Source: Geobacter sp.
Lineage (GTDB): Bacteria; Desulfobacterota; Desulfuromonadia; Geobacterales; DSM-12255
Direction: 5' to 3'
NCBI GenBank assembly: GCA_009886125.1
Contig: VFJK01000158.1
Location: 1 to 56,612 of the forward strand
Length of the DNA stretch: 56,612 bases
The notes under the pieces were generated by a model. It was not told the DNA's origin, made no database searches, and worked only from the letters and a program-made list of their open reading frames with translations. The first letter of the stretch is position 1; every line of letters begins with the position of its first letter. The position numbers and the translations under genes are program-made. Below are positions 26,695 to 35,159 of the stretch, piece by piece.

Positions 26695-27759
26695 CTATTG
26701 ATCAAGCAGTGCTGCAAAAGCAATGGCGAATTCTGACTCCATCTGCCTGAACGTTTCCAGGACCTGAGGGTCAAAATGAATCGGAAGGGTTCTCCCGTCC
26801 CCTTCCAGAATGATCCGGCAGGTCTCTTCGTGACTAAAGGGTTTCTTGTAGGGACGTTGTGACCGCAAAGCATCGTACTGGTCCGCCAGCATGACGATTC
26901 TCCCTTCAATCGGGATTGCCGCACCGCTCAAACCATTCGGGTAACCGCTGCCATTCCAGCGTTCATGATGATTCAAAGCGATAGATTCGGCCAGGCGGAT
27001 GACCGCGTGAGCCGAACCTTCAAGCATCTTCGCCCCGATCGCCGAATGGCTCTTGATAATGGTAAACTCCTCCGGCGTCAGTGCTCCAGGCTTCAGGAGG
27101 ATGCTGTCCGGTACCGCCACCTTGCCGATGTCATGGAGGGTGCTGGCGAGAAAAAGGGTCTCCACAAAATCGGACGGCAACCCGAGGCCATTGGCGATGA
27201 TGGCTGAAAAGCGACCGATCCGCCAGTTGTGCAGTCCAGTATCCGTATCACGGTATTCGGCAACCACAGTCAAGCGGCGGATGATCTCCCTGTTCAGATC
27301 ATTAAGTTCCTCAGTCTTCTTTCTCACTTCGGCTTCAAGATCCAGCCGGTAGTTTTTTTCGATCCTCTTCATCGCGCAGAATGCAGCCGCCTTATCGATG
27401 GCATGAACCAGCAGTTCATGGTTGAGCGGTTTGTAAATGAAATCGAATGCGCCGCTTTTCAAGGCACCGACGACGACATCAGTGTCAACGAATGCCGTCA
27501 TGATCAGCACCGGAAGATCCGGATCACGTTCGTGAATCCTCATGGCCAGTTCGATACCATCCATGTCCGGCATCCTGATGTCGGTCAGGACGATCGTGAT
27601 ATCCCGGTCATCGAGCCGGTCCAGTGCCTCGGCTGCGCTGTCAGCGGTGACTACCTGATAGCCATGATCGCTCAACCGCAACAGAATAGATTCGAGAACA
27701 TGGTGATCATCATCGACAACCAGAATAGTCGGCCGGCCAAGTGACGCTTCCTTATCCAT
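26695..27759 (-). CDS. Response regulator with HD-GYP phosphodiesterase domain
   Basis: A 354-residue cytosolic protein. Residues about 10-125 are a receiver domain with DDDHHVL and the phospho-accepting Asp in TIVLTDIRMPDMDG. A coiled linker (KTEELNDLNREIIRRL) leads to an HD-GYP domain with LHDIGKVAVPDSILLKPG and the loop HHERWNGSGYPNGLSG. HD-GYP proteins usually hydrolyse cyclic di-GMP (or cGAMP in some Geobacter proteins). The loop has Asn where many enzymes have Asp (WNGSGYP), a tolerated variant. It sits between two hybrid kinases, 18 bases from each, and is the obvious receiver for their phosphate. GAGGAGG precedes the ATG. Confidence 0.95.
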   Translation of the reverse strand: MDKEASLGRPTILVVDDDHHVLESILLRLSDHGYQVVTADSAAEALDRLDDRDITIVLTDIRMPDMDGIELAMRIHERDPDLPVLIMTAFVDTDVVVGALKSGAFDFIYKPLNHELLVHAIDKAAAFCAMKRIEKNYRLDLEAEVRKKTEELNDLNREIIRRLTVVAEYRDTDTGLHNWRIGRFSAIIANGLGLPSDFVETLFLASTLHDIGKVAVPDSILLKPGALTPEEFTIIKSHSAIGAKMLEGSAHAVIRLAESIALNHHERWNGSGYPNGLSGAAIPIEGRIVMLADQYDALRSQRPYKKPFSHEETCRIILEGDGRTLPIHFDPQVLETFRQMESEFAIAFAALLDQ

Positions 27760-27777
27760 GAACGCCTCCTCTTGAAC

Positions 27778-30471
27778 TCATTGTTTCTCATCCAGCACTT
27801 TTCTGACCTTACTCAGCAGCTCTGTCGGGGATACCGGCTTGGTGATCAGAACGGCACCTTTCCCCAGCGAGACTTTCTGCCGGATCGTTTCCGGAGCATA
27901 CCCACTGGAGAAGATGACCTTTATTCCGGGGCTCATTTCCCGGATCTCATCCAAAGCCTCTTTCCCGTTCATTTTGGGCATGATGAGATCCAGCACCAGC
28001 AGGTCGATTTCATCACTTTTTTCACGGAACCGGCTCACCGCTTCTACGCCATCCAGAGCCTCTATGACCGTATAACCGAACTCCGTCAGCACGCTTTTTG
28101 TGAGGACCCTCACCGCTTCATCATCTTCAGCCAGAAGGATCGTCTCTGTGCCGCCAACCGGAGCTTCGTCCTGCGCCTGGCTGAGATCTTTCCCGAGTTC
28201 AGACACTATGAGCGGCAGGTATATCTTGAACGAAGTGCCTCTGCCCGGCTCACTGTACACGGTGATATAGCCGTCGTGCTGCTTGATTATGCCGTAGGTT
28301 ATCGCCAGTCCAAGACCAGTCCCCTTGCCGACCTCTTTGGTAGTAAAGAACGGCTCGAAAATCCTTTTCGTTGTTGCTTCATCCATTCCCGTCCCGGTAT
28401 CAGCAATGGTCAAAAGTGCATACGTCCCCATCTTGACGTATCCATGGGAAGCTACGAAATCGGTGTTCAGCTTGACAATCCCAGTAGTTACTGTCAATAC
28501 CCCCCCCTGCAGCATGGCATCACGGGAGTTGGTCGCCAGATTCATCAGCACCTGTTCGATATGATGATCATCCGCAAAAATCTGGATAGGGGATTCATCG
28601 AGAATTGTCTGCAACGCTATATCCTCACCGATAACCTTTGTCAGAAATTTCTCGACCTTTGTTACGACCTGATTCAGGTCCACCGCTCTTCGGTCAATGA
28701 CCTGTTTCCGGCTGAACAGCAGAAGTTCTCTGGTAAGACGGGCCGCCCGGTCGGCCCCTTCGAGCATACAGTCGATATTGTGTCGCAGCGGATCATCAGC
28801 CTGCATTTTCATCAGAGCGAACTGGCCGTAACCGATTATGGCGGTCAGGATGTTGTTGAAATTATGGGCAACTCCGCCGGCCAGGGTGCCGATAGACTCC
28901 ATCTTCTGACTCTGGCGAAGCTGCTCTTCCAGCTTCCGGTGTTCGGTTATGTCACGGCTTAATTCGATGACATTAGCTACAGTCCCCTGTTCATCGGTCA
29001 ACGGGACAGTCCGGATATCCCAGATGCTCCCATCCGGCCTGGTGACAGTCTCATTGCATGCCATTCCGGTCGAGAAGCTTTGCATGGCGGGGCAGGGGTC
29101 ACAGGGCGTTGCGCGTTTGTGGCATAACGTGTAACAACATTGCTCTTCAATGGTGTCAGAGCTTAGCCCCAGACCTTCGATTGAGGCCTTGTTTGCCCAG
29201 AGCAGTTTCATATCCCTGTCAACCAGCATGAGACTGTCGGGTATTGCATCAAGCAGTCCGTGGAACTCAAGCGACAGCCGGCGAAACTCTGCTTCACTTG
29301 CCGCGAGCTTCTCTCCTGACTTCTTGCGCTCGGTAACGTCAAGAACGAAGGCGACAATGTGGCCTTCAGACCCCGGCAAGAGGGCATCTGACAGGAATAC
29401 CGAAACCCGGGTCCCGTCCCTGCGGAGATACTCCTTTTCATACGCCATGCTGATACCGACTTCACGGAGCTCCGTGAGCGCCTGCTCGTCAACCGCAAGC
29501 CATTCCGGCGGGGTTATGGCCCGCCAGTTCACCATACCCTGCTCAAACTCCTCGCGAGAGTACCCGATCATATTCAGGTAATAGTCGTTCGCCTCGATAA
29601 TCCCCCCGGCCGGGTCGGCAACAACCACACCGACGATGTTGGCATCGATAAACCCCCGGAGCCGGTCATGGGCGGAGCGTAAGGCCATTTCGATATGCCG
29701 GCGCTCGGTGATATCCTGAAATACTCCGAATATTTTTCTGTTTTTACCAGGCTCCTGATGCAGATCACCTATAGCATGAACCCACTTATGATTCCCCTTT
29801 GCGGTAATGATCTCGAGTTCCAGATCAAACGGCTCACTGAAATCGAAAGCCCGCTGAACCGCACGTTCAATAACCGGCCTTGATGCGGGAGCATAGAAAT
29901 GTATTGCGTCACCCACTGTCGGCTGGCAGGTCACATCGACTTCATGGATCCGGCAGACCTCTTCCGTCCAGGTCAAAACATCAGTTTCAGCATCCAACTC
30001 CCAGCCGCCTATCTTTGCCAGCTTCCCGGCTTCATTGAGCAGACGCTGGCTCATATTCAGCTCATTCGTTTTGTGCCTCAGCTCTTCATTGATCCTGCTG
30101 ATCTTCAGGTGAATACCTGCGCGAGCCAGCAGCTCCTTCGACTGAAACGGCTTGCTTACAAAATCAACCGCGCCGACAGTGAACCCGTGTACCTTGTCCT
30201 TGACGGAATCTTCTGTGGCCAGAAAGATAACCGGGATAGCGGAAGTCTCCTCCTGAGCCTTCAGGCGACTGCATACTTCAAAGCCGTCCATACCCGGCAT
30301 CAGAATATCCAGCAGGATAAGATCAGGTTTTTTTGCAGCTACAGAGGCAAGAGCCTGCTCTCCATTCTCGGCACGGCTCACTTCGTAGCCGGCCGTGATG
30401 AGAACATCCGAGAGCAGTGAAAGCACCACAGGAGAGTCGTCTACAATCAGAATCGTGCCGTTTTTGTCCAT
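27778..30471 (-). CDS. Hybrid histidine kinase: REC, three PAS, HisKA, HATPase, REC
   Basis: A soluble kinase of about 897 residues. Order: receiver ([14 protein letters not shown], Asp in [15 protein letters not shown]), PAS 1 (around 150-265), PAS 2 (275-390, [22 protein letters not shown]), PAS 3 (405-525), HisKA with [11 protein letters not shown] (Asn instead of the Asp after His), HATPase ([20 protein letters not shown]) and a second receiver ([13 protein letters not shown]). PAS 3 carries a cysteine cluster [19 protein letters not shown] that could bind a metal or sense redox. No TM segment. The second ATG ([10 protein letters not shown]) has AGGA six bases upstream and is preferred to the one two codons earlier. 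First gene of the operon. Confidence 0.95.
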   Translation of the reverse strand: MDKNGTILIVDDSPVVLSLLSDVLITAGYEVSRAENGEQALASVAAKKPDLILLDILMPGMDGFEVCSRLKAQEETSAIPVIFLATEDSVKDKVHGFTVGAVDFVSKPFQSKELLARAGIHLKISRINEELRHKTNELNMSQRLLNEAGKLAKIGGWELDAETDVLTWTEEVCRIHEVDVTCQPTVGDAIHFYAPASRPVIERAVQRAFDFSEPFDLELEIITAKGNHKWVHAIGDLHQEPGKNRKIFGVFQDITERRHIEMALRSAHDRLRGFIDANIVGVVVADPAGGIIEANDYYLNMIGYSREEFEQGMVNWRAITPPEWLAVDEQALTELREVGISMAYEKEYLRRDGTRVSVFLSDALLPGSEGHIVAFVLDVTERKKSGEKLAASEAEFRRLSLEFHGLLDAIPDSLMLVDRDMKLLWANKASIEGLGLSSDTIEEQCCYTLCHKRATPCDPCPAMQSFSTGMACNETVTRPDGSIWDIRTVPLTDEQGTVANVIELSRDITEHRKLEEQLRQSQKMESIGTLAGGVAHNFNNILTAIIGYGQFALMKMQADDPLRHNIDCMLEGADRAARLTRELLLFSRKQVIDRRAVDLNQVVTKVEKFLTKVIGEDIALQTILDESPIQIFADDHHIEQVLMNLATNSRDAMLQGGVLTVTTGIVKLNTDFVASHGYVKMGTYALLTIADTGTGMDEATTKRIFEPFFTTKEVGKGTGLGLAITYGIIKQHDGYITVYSEPGRGTSFKIYLPLIVSELGKDLSQAQDEAPVGGTETILLAEDDEAVRVLTKSVLTEFGYTVIEALDGVEAVSRFREKSDEIDLLVLDLIMPKMNGKEALDEIREMSPGIKVIFSSGYAPETIRQKVSLGKGAVLITKPVSPTELLSKVRKVLDEKQ

Positions 30472-30548
30472 GATCATTCCTGTAATTTCTTCTGAAAACA
30501 GTCCGCAAAGAGAAGCCGGAACAATTTCATTTAATTATTTGCCTCTTA

Positions 30549-30576
30549 ATTGTAGCAGGCAAGCGTAACTATTCAA
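30549..30576 (-). promoter_or_regulatory. Promoter of the kinase/HD-GYP operon
   Basis: On the minus strand TTGAAT (30576-30571), a 16-base spacer and TACAAT (30554-30549) lie 78 bases before the first kinase ATG, giving a leader of about 70 bases. The rest of the gap to the SDR gene shows only a short hairpin (GGCAGAACTCTGCC, 30624-30637). Confidence 0.55.
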
Positions 30577-30704
30577 ATTATGTATAGAAAATTCATGGTG
30601 GGGAAACAGCCGGAGAGGGCAGGCAGAACTCTGCCGGATATTTTTCATGAGGAGTACTTGTGCATGACAGATCAGGCAAAAAAAGGCACGTGCCGCTCTT
30701 CCTG

Positions 30705-31586
30705 CTATCGAAGGTATTTTCTGATCCCTTCTTCAAATCCAGTCGGGTCGAATCCGAATGTACCCTGCCAGCTTCCATCACAGATGCTCTCCTCAAGCAG
30801 CATGGTTATCTGGTCTGATGTGACCGGATAGAAGGGAAACTGCTCCAGAATCGAAGTTGCCAGCTTCATCAGGATCAACGGGTTTTTGATCTTCAGAACG
30901 AAAGATCTTCCGAGAACCTTTGCAACAACATCGACGATTTCGAGATAGTTCAGCCTGTCAGGGCCGCAAAGATTGAATGCTTTCCCTGAAGTCTCAGGTT
31001 TTTCAAGGGAGAGGGCAAAACATCGTGCCACGTCATCCGCAGCAATCGGCTGCAGCCGGTATGTACCGTCGCCGATGACCGGGACGGCGGAAAACCTGCT
31101 TATGAACCCTGCGATCATATTCACAAAAGCATCCTCCGGGCCGAAGACCAGAGATGGCCTGAAGATCGTGTAATCGAGTCCTGATGAAACCACCAGCTCT
31201 TCTGCCTGATATTTGCTCCGGTGATATCCCGAAACTGCTCCCGGCCTGCTCCCGAGCGCAGACATCTGCAGATAGCGCTCAATTCTGTTCTGTTTTGCCG
31301 CTTCGATCATATTCCTTGTCGCTTCGACATGAAGAGCTGAAAAGGTTACTCCGCGCTGCGGGAACTCCCGTATAATCCCGACCAGATTGATTATTGCATC
31401 ACAACCTGCCGCGCCCTTCAGGCAGCTACCTTCCGAGGTCACATCGCCGGGCATATATTCGACAGCATCTGCATCTGACACTCTGGCGCTGTGTGACAGG
31501 AGTCTCAGCTGATGACCTCTTGAGAGCAGCTCCCTGCAAAGATGCCCACCGACAAATCCTGTCCCGCCACTGATGAAAATCTTCAT
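30705..31586 (-). CDS. Atypical SDR NAD(P)-binding protein (NDUFA9/SDR_a5-like)
   Basis: A 293-residue Rossmann-fold protein of the atypical short-chain dehydrogenase group related to the complex I subunit NDUFA9. Motifs: MKIFISGGTGFVGGHLCREL (nucleotide-binding), DVTSEGSCLKGAAGCDAIINLVGI, the YHRSK active-site-like motif (in GYHRSKYQAEEL), and FRPSLVFGPEDAFVN. Members act as epimerase-like enzymes or chaperones for quinone-related complexes; the substrate here is unknown. The chosen ATG has GGGAGGGG just upstream; a longer frame overlaps the divergent gene and is rejected. It shares a 135-base divergent promoter region with the lipoprotein gene. Confidence 0.9.
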   Translation of the reverse strand: MKIFISGGTGFVGGHLCRELLSRGHQLRLLSHSARVSDADAVEYMPGDVTSEGSCLKGAAGCDAIINLVGIIREFPQRGVTFSALHVEATRNMIEAAKQNRIERYLQMSALGSRPGAVSGYHRSKYQAEELVVSSGLDYTIFRPSLVFGPEDAFVNMIAGFISRFSAVPVIGDGTYRLQPIAADDVARCFALSLEKPETSGKAFNLCGPDRLNYLEIVDVVAKVLGRSFVLKIKNPLILMKLATSILEQFPFYPVTSDQITMLLEESICDGSWQGTFGFDPTGFEEGIRKYLR

Positions 31587-31721
31587 AACCCCTCCCGCAA
31601 AACTGCAATGATTGCCTGTCAAGTGTACCTCCGGAAAGGATAATTTCCACCCCCGGACTTGCATTCCACACTGAATTACCATAATCTTATCTTCACTCTA
31701 AAATTGAAGGGGTTGAATCAT

Positions 31722-32864
31722 ATGCTCAGACAAAACAATGCTCTTCCGGCAGTAGCACTTATAGTGGCTCTCACCCTGCTCTCCGCATGCAGGACCCTGC
31801 CGATCGACGGCAGACTTCCTGACGGTCTGGCTGCAGAGAAAATCACGTCAGTCGATGAAGCGTCGCCGTTTGCACTCTCACCTGACGGTAATGTCGTTGC
31901 ACTGGTCAGTTCAGGGCTGAAAATGTTTCATCTCGGGCTGAAAGAGCAGATCGATATCAGCGTGGAGATCCCGAAAAAACTCGCCTGGTCTCCATCTGGA
32001 AACTTCCTTGCTGCGGTCTACCGGAAAGAGCAGAAAAGCACCATTATCACATACGACCAGTACGGGGTGCGCATAGCAGAGACAACCATGGACAGCGAGC
32101 TCACAGATCTTTTCTGGATCTCCGAGAACGAGCTGCTTGCTGGAGGGATCACCGTAAAGAACTACAAATTCGGGAGCAATTACAAAAGCGTTTTCTACCG
32201 ATGGAAACCAGGCCAGGATGTCCCGGTCGCTTACGACCTGAGGGATACAACGATTCAACCTTCAACCTTCAACAAGTGGAAAACCGCCCTGGAACGTGGT
32301 CCCATGCTTGAGCCAGTCGGTCAGTCAGCACAGATCCTCTATCTGCATCCGGTGGATCCGCCGCTCTTCACCCCCTACTACAAACTGATCATAAGAGATC
32401 TTGACACAGGGAAAGAGCTGGAACCGGCAAATGTCAGCATCAACTCAGGCGGGGGAAGCTTTGCTGCAGACGGAGAGTCTCTTCTTTTCGGTGACGGGAC
32501 CGGCTCGACAAAGCTCTATAACCCCTGGACTGAGGATATTCTGCAGAGCATCACGACTCCAGGGAGGAACCCGGCGCTTTCACCGGACGGCTTTACCTGG
32601 TTTGCTGACGGGACACTCTTTAGCAATAGCAAAATGGTAGCGCCACTTGCACCGGGAGTCGCTCTATTCGCACCGGACGGCAGTCGTCTCTTGCTCAGGA
32701 GCGGAGAGTCACTGTATCTGCTTACCGGACTGAAACCGGCAGAAGGATCACTGTTCGTCCCCTCTATTGCAGAAAAGATCCAGAAGCTCAGATCCATGAG
32801 ATTGCAAGGGCTGCTCACTCCCGCTGAATACCGGGAGACCATGAAAAAGATTATTGCGCCATGA
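31722..32864 (+). CDS. Exported lipoprotein with beta-propeller-like repeats and SHOCT-like tail
   Basis: A 380-residue protein with a lipoprotein signal (LIVALTLLSAC, lipidated Cys at about residue 24). The mature part has repeated SPDGN-type strands (ASPFALSPDGNVVALVSSG, LAWSPSGNFLAAV, PALSPDGFTWFADG, ALFAPDGSRLLLRSG), suggesting a WD40/TolB-type propeller. The last 35 residues (KIQKLRSMRLQGLLTPAEYRETMKKI) resemble a SHOCT oligomerisation motif. Its stop overlaps the ATG of the cytochrome gene as ATGA, so the two products are made together and probably interact. No close named relative is recognised; outer-membrane or periplasmic location is inferred. AAGGGG precedes the ATG. Confidence 0.7.
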   Translation: MLRQNNALPAVALIVALTLLSACRTLPIDGRLPDGLAAEKITSVDEASPFALSPDGNVVALVSSGLKMFHLGLKEQIDISVEIPKKLAWSPSGNFLAAVYRKEQKSTIITYDQYGVRIAETTMDSELTDLFWISENELLAGGITVKNYKFGSNYKSVFYRWKPGQDVPVAYDLRDTTIQPSTFNKWKTALERGPMLEPVGQSAQILYLHPVDPPLFTPYYKLIIRDLDTGKELEPANVSINSGGGSFAADGESLLFGDGTGSTKLYNPWTEDILQSITTPGRNPALSPDGFTWFADGTLFSNSKMVAPLAPGVALFAPDGSRLLLRSGESLYLLTGLKPAEGSLFVPSIAEKIQKLRSMRLQGLLTPAEYRETMKKIIAP

Positions 32865-34150
32865 AAACATTCAATACCATCCTTGCAGTGACAGGAGCCT
32901 CCCTGCTCCTCTCCTTTTCGTCACTCTCCGCTGAAGAGTGCATACCCTGTCACCGGGAGAAGACCCCGGCAGCGGTCAGGCAGTGGGAGAACAGCGCCCA
33001 CTTCAAGGCAGGGGTCGGTTGTGAAAAGTGCCACGGCATTGATCATGAAAAGATGAAAAGGGGTGAGGCCCGGGTAGACATGAAAGCCTGCGCCCCCTGC
33101 CACAAAAAAGCATTTGAGACCCACCGCAGCAGCAGACACGGCATGGGACTGCACTCCGGGTGGGGGTGTACGAGAAACCTAGCCAATCGCAATCAGAAAG
33201 AGTGTGCCTTTTGCCATGACAAAGATAGCGCAGAACCTCTCTCCCAGGTTCAGTGCGCCCGTTTTCTGAAACAGAGTGCCGAGATGGCCGAAGTGGGCTG
33301 CAACTACTGTCACAGCGTTGAGAACTCCTGCGCTTCATGCCATACCAACCACAATACAGACCTGAAGATAGTCCGTGACCCGGCATCGTGCGCCAAGTGC
33401 CATATGGGGCCGGACCATCCCCAGTGGGAAATGTGGCAGACATCACTTCACGGGACTCTCTACGGCACCCTTGGCCTGGCAACAGGGCCGACCTGCCAGA
33501 CCTGCCACATGCCGAGCGGGACCCACGACGTCTCCAGAGGCATCACCATGAGCTCGGGCGGAGCCGCCTATCCACCTGAGATAGCGAAGCCGCAGCGGGA
33601 GCAGATGATCTCGATCTGCAGCCAGTGCCACGCCCCCGCTTTTGCCTCCCGCGAACTGAACCGTGGAGACGCCATCCAGAAGCAGAGCCTTTCCATCGTC
33701 AAAGAGGCAGAGAAGATAATCCTCGACCTGGATGACCGGAATCTCCTCGACCCGATGCCGGAAAACCGTCCTCCCCACCCCTTGAGCGGGAACAAACTCG
33801 TCCTCGACAGTCAGCTCCTCTATGAAGACACCTCCCACATCGAGCGGCTTCTTTTCAAAATGAAGAAATACGATTATGCCCGGACCATCAAGGGAACCTA
33901 TCATCAGAACCCGGCCTATGCCCACTGGTACGGCAACGCCGAACTGAAGATGGACCTGATTGATATAAAGGCTGAAGCGAGCAGACTCCGTAAGGCTGGC
34001 CAGGCGCAGGCCGCCCCTGTCAAGGGCGTTGGCAACAGCACGGAGACAGGACTGAAGGTGCTGCAGAAGAAGCTTGAACGGGGGGCGATCAGCGAGACGG
34101 AGTATCAGGAGCAGAAGCAGAAGGTGCTGGAGGAGTTCTTGAAGAAGTGA
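32861..34150 (+). CDS. Multihaem c-type cytochrome, hydroxylamine oxidoreductase-like, with SHOCT-like tail
   Basis: A 429-residue periplasmic cytochrome. A signal peptide (ILAVTGASLLLSFSSLSA) is followed by nine CxxCH haem sites: CIPCH, CEKCH, CAPCH, CAFCH, CNYCH, CASCH, CAKCH, CQTCH and CSQCH. The block HPQWEMWQTSLHGTLYG followed by PTCQTCHMPSGTHDVS is the pattern of the HAO-like octahaem group, some of which oxidise hydroxylamine and others reduce nitrite. The P460-type cross-linking tyrosine cannot be judged. The last 33 residues (LQKKLERGAISETEYQEQKQKVLEEFL) are a SHOCT-like helix pair. Coupled to the preceding lipoprotein gene (ATGA). A diverged copy of its 3' end lies 0.9 kb downstream. 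Confidence 0.88.
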   Translation: MKTFNTILAVTGASLLLSFSSLSAEECIPCHREKTPAAVRQWENSAHFKAGVGCEKCHGIDHEKMKRGEARVDMKACAPCHKKAFETHRSSRHGMGLHSGWGCTRNLANRNQKECAFCHDKDSAEPLSQVQCARFLKQSAEMAEVGCNYCHSVENSCASCHTNHNTDLKIVRDPASCAKCHMGPDHPQWEMWQTSLHGTLYGTLGLATGPTCQTCHMPSGTHDVSRGITMSSGGAAYPPEIAKPQREQMISICSQCHAPAFASRELNRGDAIQKQSLSIVKEAEKIILDLDDRNLLDPMPENRPPHPLSGNKLVLDSQLLYEDTSHIERLLFKMKKYDYARTIKGTYHQNPAYAHWYGNAELKMDLIDIKAEASRLRKAGQAQAAPVKGVGNSTETGLKVLQKKLERGAISETEYQEQKQKVLEEFLKK

Positions 34151-34194
34151 TGTGGTTAAGGTTAACAGCCAAAGGCTTTCAATTCAAATGTTTG

Positions 34195-34234
34195 TTGACT
34201 GAAGGCAGGTCATATTGTACAGTATTTCTGTACA
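34195..34234 (+). promoter_or_regulatory. Promoter and YefM-type operator
   Basis: TTGACT (34195-34200), 17 bases and TACAGT (34218-34223) form a promoter for the TA pair. Two TGTACA palindromes (34216-34221 and 34229-34234) lie on and after the -10, 13 bases centre to centre. In E. coli, YefM binds paired TGTACA cores about one helical turn apart, so this looks like conserved autoregulation. Confidence 0.75.
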
Positions 34235-34254
34235 TGTCAAGGAGGTAAACAAAC

Positions 34255-34533
34255 ATGCTGCAGACAACCTATACCAATGCCAGAGCCAATTTTGCCGGTC
34301 TCTGTGACGAAGTCATCGAGAATCGGGAGATTGTCCTCATACGTCGCCGCAAGGGAAGCAATGTAGCCATGATTGCAGCAGATGAACTGCAAAGTTTGGT
34401 GGAAAGCTCTCACCTGATGCGTTCCCCAAAAAATGCCGAAAGACTTCTTTCTGCGCTGGAACGTGCTCTGAAGGGGAGTGGTACGGCATCTTCAGTGAAA
34501 TCGCTTCGTTCCGAGATGGGCCTTGAAGAGTAA
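34255..34533 (+). CDS. yefM: YefM/Phd-type antitoxin
   Basis: A 92-residue antitoxin of the Phd/YefM family. The N-terminal DNA-binding part (TTYTNARANFAGLCDEVIENREIVLIRRRKGSNVAMIAADEL) keeps the family order, with YTNARANF, IVLIRRR and NVAMI recognisable. The C-terminal half is helical and would wrap the toxin. GGAGG precedes the ATG. The toxin gene overlaps its last 11 bases. Together with the toxin it represses its own promoter, through the TGTACA repeats just upstream. The pair sits as a cassette between the cytochrome gene and a copy of that gene's end. Confidence 0.92.
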   Translation: MLQTTYTNARANFAGLCDEVIENREIVLIRRRKGSNVAMIAADELQSLVESSHLMRSPKNAERLLSALERALKGSGTASSVKSLRSEMGLEE

Positions 34534-34792
34534 AGATCGGGATACTGTTTTTCAGCCGGAGTTCCGCGAAGACCTGCGTTATTGGGTGGAGACCGACCGA
34601 AAAGTAGCTCTGCGGGCTTTCGATCTGATTGAAGCAATCATGCGCGATCCATTCACAGGCATTGGCAAGCCGGAGCCGCTCAAATACCTTGCTTCCGGCA
34701 CCTGGTCACGACGCCTTACCCAAGAACACCGCATCGTCTATCTTGTTCGTGATGACCGAATCGATTTTCTTCAGGCACGATATCATTATTGA
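34523..34792 (+). CDS. yoeB: YoeB/Txe-type mRNA interferase toxin
   Basis: An 89-residue RelE-superfamily toxin that cleaves mRNA on the ribosome. Blocks VFQPEFREDLRYWVETDRK, GIGKPEPLKYLASGTWSRRLTQEHRIVYLV and the C-terminal RYHY (with catalytic His/Tyr) match YoeB/Txe. It starts at TTG 34523 inside the antitoxin gene (11-base overlap), which keeps toxin output low and coupled. No truncation: length is close to E. coli YoeB. The weaker start codon and overlap agree with family habit. Confidence 0.93.
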   Translation: MKSKDRDTVFQPEFREDLRYWVETDRKVALRAFDLIEAIMRDPFTGIGKPEPLKYLASGTWSRRLTQEHRIVYLVRDDRIDFLQARYHY

Positions 34793-34931
34793 GCAATCTC
34801 CCTAGTTCCCTGATAGCCGACTGAGTCCCGACTTGTCACCTAAAAACCATGTAAAGCCTTGCAGTTAAAGGCTTCACGTGGTTTGGGAAGTCAACTGTTT
34901 CGTGTCAGGAAAAACAGCCAAAAGTAAAATG

Positions 34932-34985
34932 TGTAGCCTCGACACCGTTGTTACTGGTTGTAGCCTCGACACCGTTGTTACTGGT
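34932..34985. repeat. Perfect tandem duplication of a 27-base unit
   Basis: Two identical copies (34932-34958 and 34959-34985) of a unit beginning TGTAGCCTCGACACCG and ending TACTGGT. They abut the copied cytochrome tail. Identity of the copies indicates recent duplication or replication slippage. Confidence 0.9.
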
Positions 34986-35060
34986 GAACGGGGAGCGATC
35001 AGCGAGACGGAGTACCAGCAGCAGAAGCAGAAGGTGCTGGAGGAGTTTTTAAAGAAGTGA
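34986..35060 (+). pseudogene. Fragment: copy of the cytochrome gene's SHOCT-like tail
   Basis: These 75 bases match 34076-34150, the end of the cytochrome gene, with five differences. Four of the five are synonymous and one changes Glu to Gln, and the copy ends with the same stop codon. The pattern shows that the copy diverged while still coding, so it came from a related gene or allele rather than from a fresh duplication. No start or upstream part of the gene remains. Confidence 0.8.
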
Positions 35061-35159
35061 GCATAACCAGCGCGGCGGCGTTTGCCGCGTCAGAACCTCG
35101 GTGTCGGGCCGCACTGGCGAAGTGAAACGAAGTCCTGCCGCCGTTGGTTCGGCAAAACT

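Larger units (their letters stand above)
34793..35159. other. Non-coding gap downstream of the YefM-YoeB cassette
   Basis: This 367-base stretch has no intact gene. It holds a tandem 27-base duplication (34932-34985), a diverged copy of the cytochrome gene tail (34986-35060), and a GC-rich inverted repeat (CGCGGC and GCCGCG near 35071-35090) after it. Together these mark a recombination junction rather than an ordinary spacer. Confidence 0.6.

Noticed and set aside
27772-28962. A 396-codon open frame on the plus strand opposite the soluble hybrid kinase
   Set aside because: It lies wholly antisense to conserved HisKA/HATPase/REC sequence, has no domain signature and no ribosome site; it is a by-product of codon bias.
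34878-35060. A 60-codon frame encoding two SLDTVVTG repeats joined to the cytochrome tail
   Set aside because: It arises from the tandem duplication reading into the copied tail; it starts at a GTG with no ribosome site and has no signal peptide, so it was treated as a gene fragment.
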